Below are positions 39,501 through 53,214 of a DNA stretch of 64,000 nt, piece by piece. The position numbers and the translations under genes are program-made. Source of the stretch: Campylorhamphus procurvoides. Lineage: Eukaryota > Chordata > Aves > Passeriformes > Dendrocolaptidae. Positions within the stretch are counted from its first letter, which is position 1. Every line of letters begins with the position of its first letter. The stretch spans positions 248,001-312,000 of the forward strand of contig WBMV01001915.1 of the NCBI GenBank assembly GCA_013396655.1, read 5' to 3'. The notes under the pieces were generated by a model. That model made no database searches. It saw only the letters and a program-made list of their open reading frames with translations, and had not been told where the DNA came from.

Positions 39501-39900
39501 TGACTGTAACCTGATTTGCAAAACCCCCCTTCTAAATCATCCTAATTTCCAGTAAAGTTAGGCCACCAATTAAAATATCAGCAAAGAGAAATATCTGTAT
39601 TTCTATTGCACATGCGAAAAAAACTTTCTTCAAAACTTTTCCCACCTTTGTGGTTTGGTGCCATCTATTTTATCAATTTCACTAACCACTGCTCACATCA
39701 AGATCAACTGAGTCAGCAGTGGGCTTTGACAGCAAAGAAAGGCAGCCTTGGTTGTATTGACTTGAATATAACAAGTATATCCAGAGTGATTATTTCACTC
39801 TGCGGTCACGAGCCCACATCTAGAAGACTGTAACCTGTTTTGAGATCCGAAGTACAACAATGACATCAATAAACAAGACTGAGTTTATTGGAAGGCCAAG

Positions 39901-40248
39901 ATGGCTGAGGAAGCTGGGCTTGTTCTGCCTGGAGAAGTGATGGCTATGGGAGTACCTTACAGCAGTTTATTAGATCATACAGGGGAGAATGTCAAAAAGA
40001 CAGAGCCAAGAAATTCACAGCTGCTGTGACTGGTGTAAGTAGACACATTTTTAAAACAGGTACAGTGAAGCAATGGATCAAGTTGCCCACGAAATTTGTT
40101 TCTTTGAATGTGTTCAAGACCTGGCCGGGTAAAGCCCTGAGCAACCTGTATTGATGTCACAGCTAACCTTGCTTTGGACCCCTGCTAGGGCTTGTACCAT
40201 ACAGTTACTGAGGTCCCCTCAAAACCAAATTACTCTGTCATCCTATGG
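39901..40248 (+). mobile_element. CR1 LINE 3' end, old and diverged
   Basis: The element begins GGCTGAGGAAGCTGGGCTTG followed by CTGCCTGGAGAAG. It continues through AAAGCCCTGAGCAACCTGTA and ends with a degraded form of the CR1 tail (GAGGTCCCCTCAAAACCAAA, then TCCTATGGG). Many substitutions and small deletions against the CR1 pattern indicate an old copy. Confidence 0.8.
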
Positions 40249-43200
40249 GTCAGGGTGAGCCAGGAGCTGAAGAAGAAACTACAAGTGAAGCAGTAATACA
40301 AGAGCCACCAGTGTATCCTGTCTAAGGACAGCTGGAAAGCTAGAGGGAGGCAAGCCAAATGAAAAGGCAAAATTATCATGTGCTTCACCTAAGTTGGCAC
40401 ATGGTGCAATTTTTTTAGGAACTCTCTTAGTGTACAGTATTAAATGTATATAGGAGAGCACTAGAAAATATTCTGGCATTACAACAAGAGAACTTACAGA
40501 ACATGTAAATATTTGGTAAAGTAGGAAGCAGTCAGGCAGCTCTTAAATATTTGGGTCTTTTAGTGAGCTTGAGAATTAGCTTGTCAACAAGTTTGTCTTC
40601 TTAAAAAAAAAAAATGTTCCTGTAGTCAGTTTCAAAACTGTAACATGTAACCAGGTAGCTTTTTGCTCTGATGTTCTTTTTCATACACTATGTCTTTTGG
40701 AAAATCAAGGCAACCTCTAATTTCAACTGCACTGAAATTTCTAAGACTGTTTAGAATCACATTGACGTGGTTTAAACCATCTCTCCTACGAAAAACACAG
40801 TGGGTGAAAAACTGTTGTATAAGATAAAGTAAAATTCAAGGAAACCAATGGAGGAGCAATTATAAGCATCACCTCAAAAAATTCTTAAAGGGCAATCCAA
40901 GATGTGTTACACATTGCAGTGAAAACATACAGTTTATACTGCCCAGGCAGATGTCTCATAATATCTCATCAAAAGCTACTTTAAAGTCACTACTCATAGA
41001 GAGAGGTTCTAAATAAAATCATCACACAATTGAAACAGGACACTGCGACATGACATTTCATGAGTCCTTGAGTGGCATGCCTCATGTACTACATAACTAG
41101 ACATCTTCTTTAAAAGTGAAGGTAACTATTTTCTGTTATCTACCAAGGTAAGTAACTGAGATTTTTAAGAGGAGTTTTTACAGCTCAAACAGTAAAGTAA
41201 GATGATCTTTTCCATGGTTTTAGTTGATTCTGATAGATTAAATGAGGCAAAAGAGAGATCCAGGTATAGCATACAACTAGGGTGAAACAACTGTAATTAA
41301 CTATACAAATTGGAAGGAATAGAAAACCTTATGTGTTCTGTGGATGGACCTCACCTTGTTACAAGACCTGATTATTCCAACATGACTTAACAAGTTGTAG
41401 GTGAACCACAGAATGCTTTCCTGTAGCCAGAATATTCCCAAAAGTGTTTGAAAAAAGCAAAGATCTTGGAGAAATATGAGTCTACATAATATGAAGACAA
41501 ATGAGAGCTTCAAAAGAAGAACCCTTTAATGACAATTAAGGGTAGAAGGATATCCAACAAACAGTCCTCCTTTTCCAATATTAAAGTACTGTAGAAAGGC
41601 ATACAAAATGGAAAATAAAACAAAGCTCTTACTAAGGTGCTGTCCAAATTCCCCTTCATACCTGCTGATCTCCCCCTGAATTTTAAGTGCTATTTAAAAC
41701 AGGGCAAAGTCAGTTTTCACTTTAGAGAAATGGGTCCACAGTCTGGCTATGTGATGGCAGCTAATAAACTAGGAAGTACATCTCAAACTCCTAAGCATAT
41801 TTTTGACTGCCCCACATTAACTTTTTGACTGTCTAATACAGAAGGGAGAAAATCTGTTTAAAATAGAGATCAGCAATCCTTTACCAATCCAGAACACTCT
41901 GTCAACTCTCCTGAAGATGCATCATCATGGACAATGTTCATGTCAAAAGTCTGAGCCATTCAAGTCACGGTGATTATAAAAACACAGGTATCCAGGGTTT
42001 TACAATTTACTGTGTGATTGCTTTTAATGGTATCTCCAGGGCTGTATTTCCTGGGAACTTCAGCATTGTCTGTCAGAAAAACCTGTGAGTCTACAGTTAA
42101 CTCACTTGTTCAGGGGTTCAGTTTCAGTGAAAACTCTCTTTTTCTGCTCCTTTTTGGTCTTCTAACTCTAGTACACCCTATTACATTGGATAATGACTCA
42201 AGGCATGCTTCCTGTATTTAGGTTCCTCAAGTGGTTCACATGCCATTTCTGTCACCACTGCACTTAAAATATCTTGCACTTCATACACTCCTTCCATCCA
42301 GTCAACAGCTTATTTTTTAAAGAGTAGCAAGGCAGGATTTATGTTTTAAAAAATCCTCTTTTGTCTCTGATTGTTCTACATAATTTGCACTTCTTTGAGA
42401 TGTTACTTTACAAATACAAGCTAGGAAATCAAACAATATGCATTTTATGCATATTTGTAGGCATTAACATGGATGTAAAACTGCACTTACATAATTTGTT
42501 TTTAGTCCTTGGGTCTCATGAAAACAAAAGCAAATTAAAAAGAAAAAAAGAAAGATTGTAAGGCAACCATCTTTTATTATCACACAATTTCTATTTCATT
42601 GCACATAATTTCACCCCAAAAGCCTGTTAAGTATTTCAGCATACCTGATAGCTTGAGAACAGAGATATGAACTTTACCCTGACTCCTACTTTTGCTATGT
42701 GACATTTTAAATATGCTTTTCACCAAATTTGTCCTGGTACACAGCACCTTCAAAGGAATTCATGCTGAAGAGAACAGCTGGATTGACACACAGCCATCTG
42801 GTGAGTTCTGTAAGCAGAAGTGCCTAAGGACACAATTGCTCAAGAACAGCATGTAATTATATCTTTATATATTTATGATTTCATTTTTTAAGTCCTTAAA
42901 TCCATAGATATTAAAGGATAGTCTCCAAAATCAAGCATGATTTGAGGGGATATCACATGACCTTTTTTCTTAATCTCTTGTTTTCACTGATTATTAGGAT
43001 ATATCTTGGAAAATCCCTGTACAATAAGAAATGTATGAGCTCAGCTGATAACTTCTGCAAATTTGCTGCTGATTCATGTCTAGCTAAGAGAAACAAATCT
43101 GCAAGATATAGATACCACCATTTCCTCATCCCTCCATAGACAAGTTAAACCACTTAGAAAACATTATTTCCTCTAAAACATATTTCCTCAGCAGCTTTAC

Positions 43201-43614
43201 CCTCATTATATTGCAACTAGCAGAAAAAAGGCTACAGGGAGAGACAATGCAAACTGCTTCTACTGATCAGAAAAACTGATCTCTCTTTTCCTCTTCAGTC
43301 ATTGTGTTTCGGTTCTCAAAGACAGAATAATTACAAAACAAGTATTACTTATGTCTCATACTTCATTGTAAATACTCTAACGATTTACCTCTTTGCTTAT
43401 TTGTAGGATTAATTTGTATTCAACTTTACAGAAAATATGCAACATCTATTAACATTACTTACAACTTCATCTTCATCACATAAACCACTTTAACAGTAGG
43501 ATAATAATATGTAACATTTGCAGAAAAGAAACAAAAAAATTCAGTTGAAGCTGTATAAGAAATTTAGATCATTTTACATGACAGGTACCTATATTGCAAT
43601 TATTCCGGGATCAA

Positions 43615-43705
43615 AAACATCTGTAAATATTTTTGAAGATCTTTAATGTTTATGAATTATTAGAATAACTTCAGTCCGTGAAGTTATTTTCATTTACAGA
43701 TGTTT
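43615..43705. repeat. Nested inverted repeats
   Basis: An outer pair of 14 nt, AAACATCTGTAAAT (43615-43628) and ATTTACAGATGTTT (43692-43705), encloses an inner perfect 10-bp hairpin, AATAACTTCA (43664-43673) with TGAAGTTATT (43679-43688) and the loop GTCCG. Only 3 nt separate the inner and outer arms on the right but 35 nt on the left. Confidence 0.85.
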
Positions 43706-44305
43706 CCTTAGCATAGCATTAGTATAGCACTTCCCAAATTAATGTGACTAGAAATTAGCTGAGATGAGGGAAAGGAAATATTTTAAACTGCCTTCTAAAT
43801 ATCACCCAAGTTACTTCTTTACAATTCTTGAAACTATTAGTCAGAACTGAATTTACATGATTTGCGACTCTTAGATAGAGAACGCTATATCGTAGTGTTT
43901 TGAATTTTGTTTTTAGAAAATCACATTCTAAGTAAAATGTAGATATTACTAATTAGCTAGCCTAAACTGCAGAAGTATGCAAATCACCAGAATTGCTTTT
44001 TATGTGACTGCACATGCCACTCAAGAGAGAACAGAAACAGAATTACGCATCCTAGCTCTCTGGAATTAATGCATCAAAGATGCTCTCTATGATGCAAGAA
44101 ATGTAATATCCTTTAAAGATTTTACATAATTTAAAGAAAAAGGATATATCAGATAAATTTTACAGTGATAAAAAGAGCTGAACTTCAGGACAAAATTCCA
44201 TATGTTTGACTGTATGATAGTTTCTTCTGCTCAGTTTAATTGGACTCTGAAAGAAACACAATTTGCAAACTTCTTTTCATCATGATAGTTGAAGTCATTA
44301 GATGA

Positions 44306-44341
44306 AATATATATATAAGAGAGACAGATACATATATATAT
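44306..44341. repeat. ATATAT / GAGA low-complexity tract
   Basis: Two ATATAT runs flank AAGAGAGACAGATAC. Confidence 0.75.
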
Positions 44342-45524
44342 TCAAGCCAAAGATTTAAGAAAAGATGCTCTTTTAGTGAAATAAAAAAAAAAGATTTCGT
44401 TTAATGTAAATTGTTGAAAATGTCATTAAAATTACATTTCCTACCCTAGAAATAATATAGAATAAGCTGCTTGTAATAACTCCTCTTTGCGTAGCAAAAA
44501 TGAACCCTTTTTGGGTACATCATTACTCTGTTCAGAACCAAGGATTAAAATTTCATAACTGCTTTTATTTTTTTTTCTTGTTATTTCCTATTATTATTCC
44601 CGACTGTCAGTGAAATCTCAGGTAAAACCATGATTTCCATCTGCAGAAGGAGGATAATATTCCTTCTGATATATTACTAAAGAAAACATTCTATTGGCTA
44701 ATACTAAGAAATATTAGTTCTTCTAAGCAAAGATTTTACTTTCCATAAGTGACAGCCAAAAATACCACAGGTTAGAAAGGACACAGATGTAATTTCATGT
44801 TTTAGTAACATTCTGCCTAGAACTGCTGAAGACATTAAGGCTTTACATAAAACCTCTCTGTGCTGAGACTCCCAAGTCCTGACTCTACTTTGATTAGCTC
44901 CATTGTGCAGAACCACCTTTTTCAGTATAATGGTGCTACATCTTCCCAAATACCTCATATGAACTACTTGCTGTACAAACACTTGAATTCACTGTTATAT
45001 TCATGAAAATTAACTGTAAGAGATCATGTAATTAAGATACCTTAAAAAAAAAGGCAAAACCCCACAATGCCTCAAAGAAATATGATAGACATACATACAT
45101 ATTTTTTTTATTGCATGACAACTGTCAAAAATTTCTCAAAACCACGAACCTGTTTGAAAAAAAGGCTGCAAACTGGCAAAATTTTCACTGATAATTTTGG
45201 GGTTGATATCAAAGAAAATCAACCCAAATGAATAAAGAGAAGTACTCCCAGAAGTGAAGAAAACATCCACACTGCTAAAACCACTTCACTAGTCTTATCA
45301 TTATAGCCAGAATTACAAATAATAACAGTAATCTCTGGGCAAATCCTTCATCTAAGGTATGCCCAGCTGAACCACGGGGAGCACCTCCTAAAGCTGCTGC
45401 AGTACAGGAGAGCTGGGCAGGCCAGCAGGTGTGTGAGGTGAGGGGCCACACCGCTCTCCTGCCTCCGAGTCTGGCAGTGCTTGGTGCCTTCTGAACCATC
45501 CCCTCTGAAGCAGACAGACAGAGG

Positions 45525-45905
45525 TTCTGCTTCCTCAGCCTGAAGAAAGCAAGGATCCAGGGAGACCTTACTGCAGTCTTAGTACCTAAGGGGGGTCTGC
45601 AAGGAAGCTGGAGAAGGATTTTTTCACAAGGGCATGTAGTGATAGGTCAAGGAGTAATGGCTTTTGCCTGAAACAGTGGAGATTTAGATATAAGGAAGAA
45701 ATTCTTTACTGTAAGGGTGGTGAGCCACTGGAACAGGTTGCCCAGAGAAGCTGCGTGTGCCCCTTCCCTGGGAATATTCAAAGCCAGGCTTGATGGTGCT
45801 TGGAGTAATCTGATCTAGCGGACTCCTATGGCAGGGGGTTTGGAAGTAGATGAGCTTTAAGGTCCCTTCCAACCCAAACAATTCTCTGGTTCTATGATTC
45901 TATGA
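45525..45905 (+). mobile_element. CR1 LINE 3' end
   Basis: The block runs from CTTCCTCAGCCTGAAGAAAG through ATATAAGGAAGAAATTC and GGTGAGCCACTGGAACAGG. It ends at the CR1 terminus AAGGTCCCTTCCAACCC, followed by the direct 8-bp terminal repeats around TTCTATGATTCTATGAA. It is 5'-truncated. It appears younger than the copy at 39901 because its 3' end is closer to the CR1 pattern. Confidence 0.92.
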
Positions 45906-48900
45906 ATCATTTAGGATCCTACATATTTAAGCAGGCTCCATGCAAGCCCTGCACTGAGACTTCATCCTTTCTAAGTGTGTGCCACACTTGCTTTGATGTT
46001 TCAAGGTCAATAGCCTAGAAAATTGATCTAGCAAACATGTTTCCCTCACAGAGCTCCTGCTCTCCCCTCATTTTATTTCCAATGTGGATAATATTCTTTT
46101 TGCATCTATTCGGCCTCATACAGAATTAAGTAGCACAAACTGCAGTGTGATACACGTTCTCCGAGATTATTATTCTCATTTCTTAGAGCTCCCTGATGGT
46201 TACATCAATTCAATGAACTTCATATATTCTCCATTTTTAAATGTCACCCTTTGGCACCAAGATATATAGTACACATTTCCCAGTTAATTTTTTTTATTTC
46301 TTTTCTGTAGATTTTCTCATTTGTTATCAGCACATCAGTCTCAGAACAACTTAGACAATTAATTCAAACATAGTCACGGTGTTTGTTACTCATTAATTGT
46401 TACTCAGTTCAGTAGCTAGAAATTTTACAGCTTAAACACAGATAAAACCTGTAAATGGAAATAACTGAGTTTATATGACGAGACCAAAACACTAACTGTT
46501 TAACAATTATAAAAATATTTTCTATTTTAAAAAAGTTAAAAGGATTTAAGATAAATTTCAGTGATTGTCCTGGCTGGAATTTGATCAACACATCACCCAG
46601 GTAATTTTAAAATGTGATTGTTAATGGAATGGTTACAATACTCAGTTGAATCTGGCTTTGATAGAAATCCTTCTATATATATTTTGTTGTATATTTTATA
46701 TATACGTCTTTGATAAGGTAATCTTTTTTCTTGAAAATACTTGTTTTTTGCAAAAGAATATTTTAACTCATTGCTTTGAGAGTAAACCACAAGACTTTGT
46801 GCAACACCTAGGGGGTTTTGTGCTTTTTTAATGGAAAAACATAATTTTCTGCTATTGAAAAGCCTTTTTTTCCAAGAGATTCCAATAAAAAAATGAATAT
46901 TCAGAGCCAAAATAGACTGCTGGCTTTGTTTTTTTAATCTCAGGAGTAATTTTTTCTCTTTGAGATTTGTTGTAAAATTATAAGGTACTTTATCAACCTT
47001 CTAAAATGTATTTAACCTCTGCTTTCTCATCATTAGCAATAGAAGCTTGCACAAAAACTAAAGAAATGGGTGACAGCAGAAAGTACCTGTTGACTGGTAA
47101 AGACAACCAGTGTCAGTCTACTTTCAGATGTTTATATTTCAGCCAAATCATCATACGTGAGTGCAGTATTTTTGTTAACCACAGTACTACATTTTAAAAT
47201 ACCCTAAATTTCTAATAGAGACAAGGATACTTAAGATTAAAAATTAAAAAAAAATAGAAAATGATCAAAGCCAAAATAAAGAGCTTAAATAAAAAACCAA
47301 AATTATAGCAACAGAAATATTTTCTGAGAATTTGCACATCTTTGACTAAAGAAGAAAATACTAGAAATCACAGCCATCAATATCTATATTCAAAGTTATT
47401 AAATGACTTTTAATACATCAGCAAAATGCAGTCTGATAGAAACAGAAATTAAAGATATTTTCTACATTATCATATGTATAGAGCTCAGTTCTAGAATTCT
47501 GAATTTATCTTATCTAACTATATTTTTAAGTCTTATAATTGAACTTTAAATCCTGTACTTAGAGGAACCAGAACTTCAGAAATTTATTCCTCAAATTATT
47601 CATATTAAGGATACAATAAAATACTTGATTGAAAATATAAATGCTCTCAGCAGCATTAAGGGCCAGAAAGACTCTCTGCATTGAGTAGTAAAGTTCCTTG
47701 CATTCCACACATAAGCATGACTGATTAGGTAACCTGAACACTCACAGGCTGTTGGGAGCGACATGACCTGTCATTCCAGACCAGACAGCTGGCTGAGCCA
47801 TCAAGTTTCTGGCTCAAAAGTACAAATACTGATTAGCCCATAGAAAAGCACGGAAGCCATGGAAGAGACAAGGACTAAAAAGTTTTCTCATCTGGGTAAC
47901 TCTTTGTTAGTCTAATTGGTGTTTTGTTTATTTCCTGAAGCAAAAAGCTTATTAGGGTGAAGGTAGGCAAGGGAAAGATGAAGGGAACCCATAAAACTAC
48001 ACACAGATATTCCCATTTGAAAATCTGTCAAATTCTAATGGTTAGGCCCTTAGTTGTACAAGTATTCTATAGAAATTTATTACATTGAATATTTGTGCGT
48101 GGTCTTATCCGTGTTAGTTTTTGCCTTCTTAATAATTTTTTGGCATAGCTATATTCTAATTATTTTGTCTTTCTAAGTTTTATCCAGATATTTAAAAAAT
48201 TAAAATTTAAACTGGTATGTTAAATAGATATGTATACAAACAATTTATGCAGTGTTTTGAGGGAATATGGATATCTAATGTAGCCTCCATTTTATACTCA
48301 ATATTTTGAATATAGGATCAAAGAGGTATCTTCATAATTACTATAAATTATCAAATTATTACGGGGTATATCAAGACCTTCACAGAACTCTGAAACTCTA
48401 AACTAATTGCCAATATAAATCGAATATAAATCAAATACAGTTATATGCAGTAAATTATCAAAGAGCTCAACATCACTTTAGCTTGGATATTTGTTCAACT
48501 CCACAAGGGTTTCAAGAAGAAAATTGACAAGTGCTTCTGCTAGCAATCTTTGCTGCTCTGTATACCTCTCTGCTTTGATTTCTAAGGAGGAGACAACGGC
48601 ATTCCGGTAACACCATCAAATCAAAGATTTCAATCAACAGCACAGATCATGGGGTACCACATGTAGCTGTAACAATGGCACAACTACTTACTGCAGGTTT
48701 TAGTGGGAAAAGGCAGCTCTTGGACACTTTTGCATATTGCAACAAGACTGAGAATTAAGATCTGCTTCTGTGGTATTCGAATTCAACCTCTTCCACCTCC
48801 AGCATTACAGCTCTTACCTTTACCATTTGTACATTCTCTCACACAGGTAACCCACAAGGTGGTACTTGATTCATTGCTGAATCAAAGTGTCCCAGTCTGA

Positions 48901-51900
48901 AGAACTGCAGCTGTTCAGTGTCTGCATGCTCCAAGAGCATTTCAGCTCCACCTACACTACTCAAATAAACTGAGCACATGATTGACTCTTCCACAGTTTA
49001 ATTTGTCTTGGTCTTGTTACCAGTTTAGATGATCACAAAGTCATATGCTAGTATGCCTAATACTACTATTTTTCTACTCCAAACACAGAGAATTATGCTG
49101 TATGTAAAACCTGAATTATGGTTATTGATTATCAGGAATTGCAGCTTTACATACATCTAACGATGCAGAAAGTTTCAGTCTTATCATCAATACGAATCAC
49201 TAAAGGTGGAGTTAGGAAATCCTCTTTGATGTCCAGTATTATCCTGCATGTGATGTACTCTTTTCTACGTTTGATTAAATAAACTTGTTCAGCAAAATTT
49301 CAGTTTTTATCTGGTCTTTTACCTCTTTTATCCCAACTTTATTCCTTGTTGCTCTAACATACTATGTTCCTAATTACTACATCACTATTACTAATTGCTA
49401 TATTATGTAACTGGAGTTCTCTGCCTTTTTGCAGGTCATTATTTTCTCCCCAAAAAAAACCCCAAAACAACTAAATGTATCTCAAGAGAGTTTGAGGTTT
49501 AAATGTGTCAGCTGCCAGTCTCCGTTCTACCTTTGTCCCTAAAGAAAGCCATAGTTTTTCACTATTCTAACTCTTACATAAATCCAACCCCCTTTAGCTT
49601 GACATTTTATGCTTTTAATGACTCAGACTTTTTGTAGTGGCTAATATAGCCTGAGCTGATGGAACTCTCTCTGGATTCTATACTGATTTAACACTGATTG
49701 CAAACACTTCTAGGAAGCAGTATCTTCTCTCATTTTTCTCATTTTTCAACTCTCCTCAGCAGATCCACTGGGCATGTTCTAGTTATGGGGCAAGGAGGGA
49801 GGAATGGCATGCTTTCTCACACCCTTCGTCCTTCGTTTGTCAGCAGGGATTCCTGAATCTGAGCAGTGGCAGAAAAGGCCAGGGGAAGCAGTTACTCACC
49901 AAATACAGTACTGTCAATTTGTTTGCCAGAAGAGCCAGTGGCAGGAGTACCAAGCAAGAAGCAAGACAGAGAGGTTCAGAAAGGTTTGATGAGGATGTTT
50001 TGGAACTAACTTCAAATCCCAGTTCAACCAAATATGAACAGTCTAAATTTAGCACAGGTCTTACTCAGCTCCCACCTTGGCCCTTCTCTCTTCATAGTGC
50101 ATCTAGCTTAAACATTTAGAATTGGGAAGCTTAGTTTTTATGCAAAACAATAAGCCAGTTGTAGAAAGATTCTTGAGAAAAGTTACACAAATCAGGCTAG
50201 TGTTGCAGAGGCACATCATGGTAAATGGCTAATTTTGTCTCTAGTGGAATACTCTTGTGCTGCTGTGGTTTTTTCTGTATTTCCAGAATTCGAGTTTTCC
50301 TGTATGTCAATTTCTATCAGCACTGCAATTCAGACTCTATATATATGTATTTAGTACAAGTCTAATAGTACTGAATAAGCAGAAATAAGTAGTTGCTCCA
50401 ATACCAGAAATTATTATAGCTAATCCTTAGTGCCCACAGTGTTTTTCCTCTCATGTCTGCTTAGCTTTAAATATTATATGAAAATAAATACATTGCTTGC
50501 TTTCCCAATGTCTGGCCTGAAACCATACTTCAGCAGCTTCTGAAAGAAGTTATTGAGGGAAATAACTCTTTTACACAATGTATTACCTGCCAAACTAATG
50601 TATACAAAATAGTATGGAACCAGAATAATTATTGTTCCAAAAAAATGAGGCATGTATAAGAATAATAAAAATACAATCTGCAATTTTATGAATCATGGGG
50701 AAAAATATGAGAGGAAAATCAATTTCACACTTCGGCAGCTTCTAAGAATACTGAGGTCTGGAAGTAAAGTTTTCCCACAAACTGCTTAATGTATGACTAT
50801 GCACCACAGAGGGGTATGAAGCTTCCTCTAAGGCCTCTAGCTTCCAGAGTTAGAACAAAGCTAGAGAGGTATAATACAGGATGCTTCTTTTAATATTTAA
50901 TACAACTTCTACTTTTATAGCCTTTGCATCTTCAGGAGGAAGGATACTTTTTTATTTAAAATAATCATGAGGGACATATAGTTGCTGTTCATGTCCATTT
51001 AGAGAAAGAAGCAGAACATAAAGGTAAAAGAAAATTCCACATGCTAGCTCTCTTGAATGTGGCTTAATGTCTACTTAATGACATTTTTCTCAGGTGTGGC
51101 ACTCTTGACTGCCTGCTTGTGCCAGTTGACTGGTTTAAAAAATCAAAGTTACTGTATACTGCACAGAACATCAGATTTCAGTCAGCATTTGACATATGTG
51201 TTTCAGGTCACTATCCATAAGAATCTTTGTAGAAAGCAGGTAGGTAAATTGTACTTATTAATTTTCTGTCTCAAGATAATGTAAGAACTTAATTAGGAGG
51301 AATTGAAGCAGTGGAAGTTAGAAAACTGAAGACAGAACTCTCATAGAACTTAAGATGAGTTATGGTTCTCCTATGGCTTTAAAACTACCCAATTTTAAGA
51401 CTTTATCTTGAATTATTACATATATGTGAATATTCAGTGTCTAGTTCCACAAGTTCATTGATAGAATAAATAACTCATTTTCAAGTACTGAAACTACACT
51501 TCAACAGAAGAGTAAATTAGCTGTTTATTTCTGGAGACATTGTGTTTGATGTATGCAATAAATAAATCACCATATTCATAAAATAATTCCATTTAAAATT
51601 TTCCTCTTTAATACATTCCAATAATACTGAAGGTAAAAATTTAATTAAAAAATATAAAAGATGTAGAGTAAGGCCCAATAGTATGGTGCAGGTGAAATGG
51701 AAAAACAAGGATAGTAAATAGTTCCTTAGGTAGTTATATTCTATCCAGCTCCTTCACATGAGAACTCATTTACTCCACACCAGTCCTACTTCTGACTCAA
51801 ATTTCAGTCAAGCATAAAGGGAGCAGGAAAATCAGCAGATTAAATCTGGTTATACATACAATACATAAAGTCATATTTTTGTGGTACATACAATCACAAC

Positions 51901-53111
51901 ACTTACGATAAGGTCTGCTCACAGAATTATGCTCATCTTTAAAAGGTAACACCTTTCAAAGCCCACAATATAGAAACACGTGAAAGTAATTTTGCCATAG
52001 TTGCCAAAATAAAAGAAACATCTAAACATGACAGTATACCAAGTCCCTCCTACATAAACATTCCTGTGCCTTTTGCAGTAAAATCCACATTTGCAAACCC
52101 CCAAATAATCATGCAGCACATCTACAGAGTTTTGAAGTATTTTAAGCCATTTTCACAGTTTTGTTTTTGTTTTCTCAATTCTATTTTCGTTAACAGGGTG
52201 GGTTTGAAAACAGGGCTTGAAATGGGCTTCATTGAAGCTCTTCCTCTATTTTCCCACACTGAAATGTATATTCTAGAAAGTAATTATAGCAAGTGTATAA
52301 GTCTACATTTTCTGCAGAACTAACAATACTTAATAAACTTGATGATTTATTTGCCTTCAAATATTTAATGTCTCATTTTACAGCAGCTTTGCCAAATCTG
52401 GGAACAAGGAACTATATCCTGGAAATAAGACTTTTATAGGTCAGAAGTCTCATGTTTTTCACTTACAATCTGACCTCAATTAATGAAATCTTTTAGAGGA
52501 CACTAAATTATTTTTGCATAATAGAAGTTTAAATTGAAAATATCTTGGTTATTTTAATTAACACACTCTACATGACATGACCCTGTTCCAGATAGCAGGA
52601 AATTTTGGATAGTATATTTAAGGTTATACTACTACGTGGATATTCACATTCTTGGCAAACTGCCACAGCTGGGATGAAAGCTTTTGTTGGTGTATAAAAT
52701 ACCTTTCCAAGTGATAATTAAACTAAGTAACACTGCATCTTCCAGTTTTCAATAGATCAAGACAACTCTCTGTTCAACTATATGAAAGCAATGAACAAAT
52801 TTCACTAGCTCTCATTTCATCTGTCACTCAATAAACAACTTTTTTACTTCTGTTTGAGTTTTTAAATCATGGGAACTATTGTTCACTCCAATGGATAATT
52901 ACACTGCCTTGTTTTAACTTATCCTTCTTAAATTTTAATGACCAAGAACACTGTGCATAAGGGTTTTGCTGCACATTTCAAAAAATTTTATTATGGACAC
53001 ACAAGAAACTTTTACTGAAGAAAAACCCTGCCACTCATCTATTACTTTCAAATAGGATGTTGGATATTTCAGTTTAGCATATTTTGTCGCTTTTCAAAAC
53101 AAAACTCCCTT

Positions 53112-53113
53112 GC
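53112..53113 (-). promoter_or_regulatory. RIMS2: Non-canonical GC 5' splice site
   Basis: The junction reads AAG|GCAAGG on the minus strand. The rest of the donor fits consensus well, as is usual for functional GC-AG introns. The last coding codon (Lys) and the phase of the next exon both fix the boundary here, and I see no GT nearby that keeps the conserved HSK-YRSG sequence. Confidence 0.8.
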
Positions 53114-53214
53114 CTTAGAATGATAATCTTGTTCCAGCCTGGAATCTGATCCTGCTACCTGTTTGTACTTGCTCAGTTTCATTTGGCGATTCCTTTCTTC
53201 TATATCCATTGCAC
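53114..53214 (-). CDS. RIMS2: RIMS2 101-nt coding exon (AMDIEERNRQMK)
   Basis: The exon encodes the part of the RIM2 linker that starts with the second and third bases of a split glycine codon and then reads AMDIEERNRQMKLSKYK, continuing for 33 codons to DYHSK. This matches what I recall of mammalian RIM2 almost residue for residue. The acceptor is TTAACAG. The 5' splice site is AAG|GCAAGG, a GC donor. Using it gives a phase-0 end, which is exactly what the next exon (starting with TAT, Tyr) needs, so HSK-YRSG is restored. The segment is basic and glutamine-rich, consistent with a flexible linker. Reading through the donor would add 13 residues (AREFCFEKRQNML and N) before a stop, so intron retention would truncate the protein. 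Confidence 0.9.

Larger units (their letters stand above)
33476..53113 (-). other. RIMS2: RIMS2 19.6-kb GC-AG intron
   Basis: The intron begins with the GC donor after the 101-nt exon and ends in CCCTCTTACAG before the 173-nt exon. It holds two CR1 pieces (39901-40248 and 45525-45905), hairpins at 36482-36505 and 43615-43705, and a GC-richer, unrecognised patch at about 35470-35760. I found no other RIM-like coding block in it. Short alternative exons could still be missed by eye. Confidence 0.7.
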
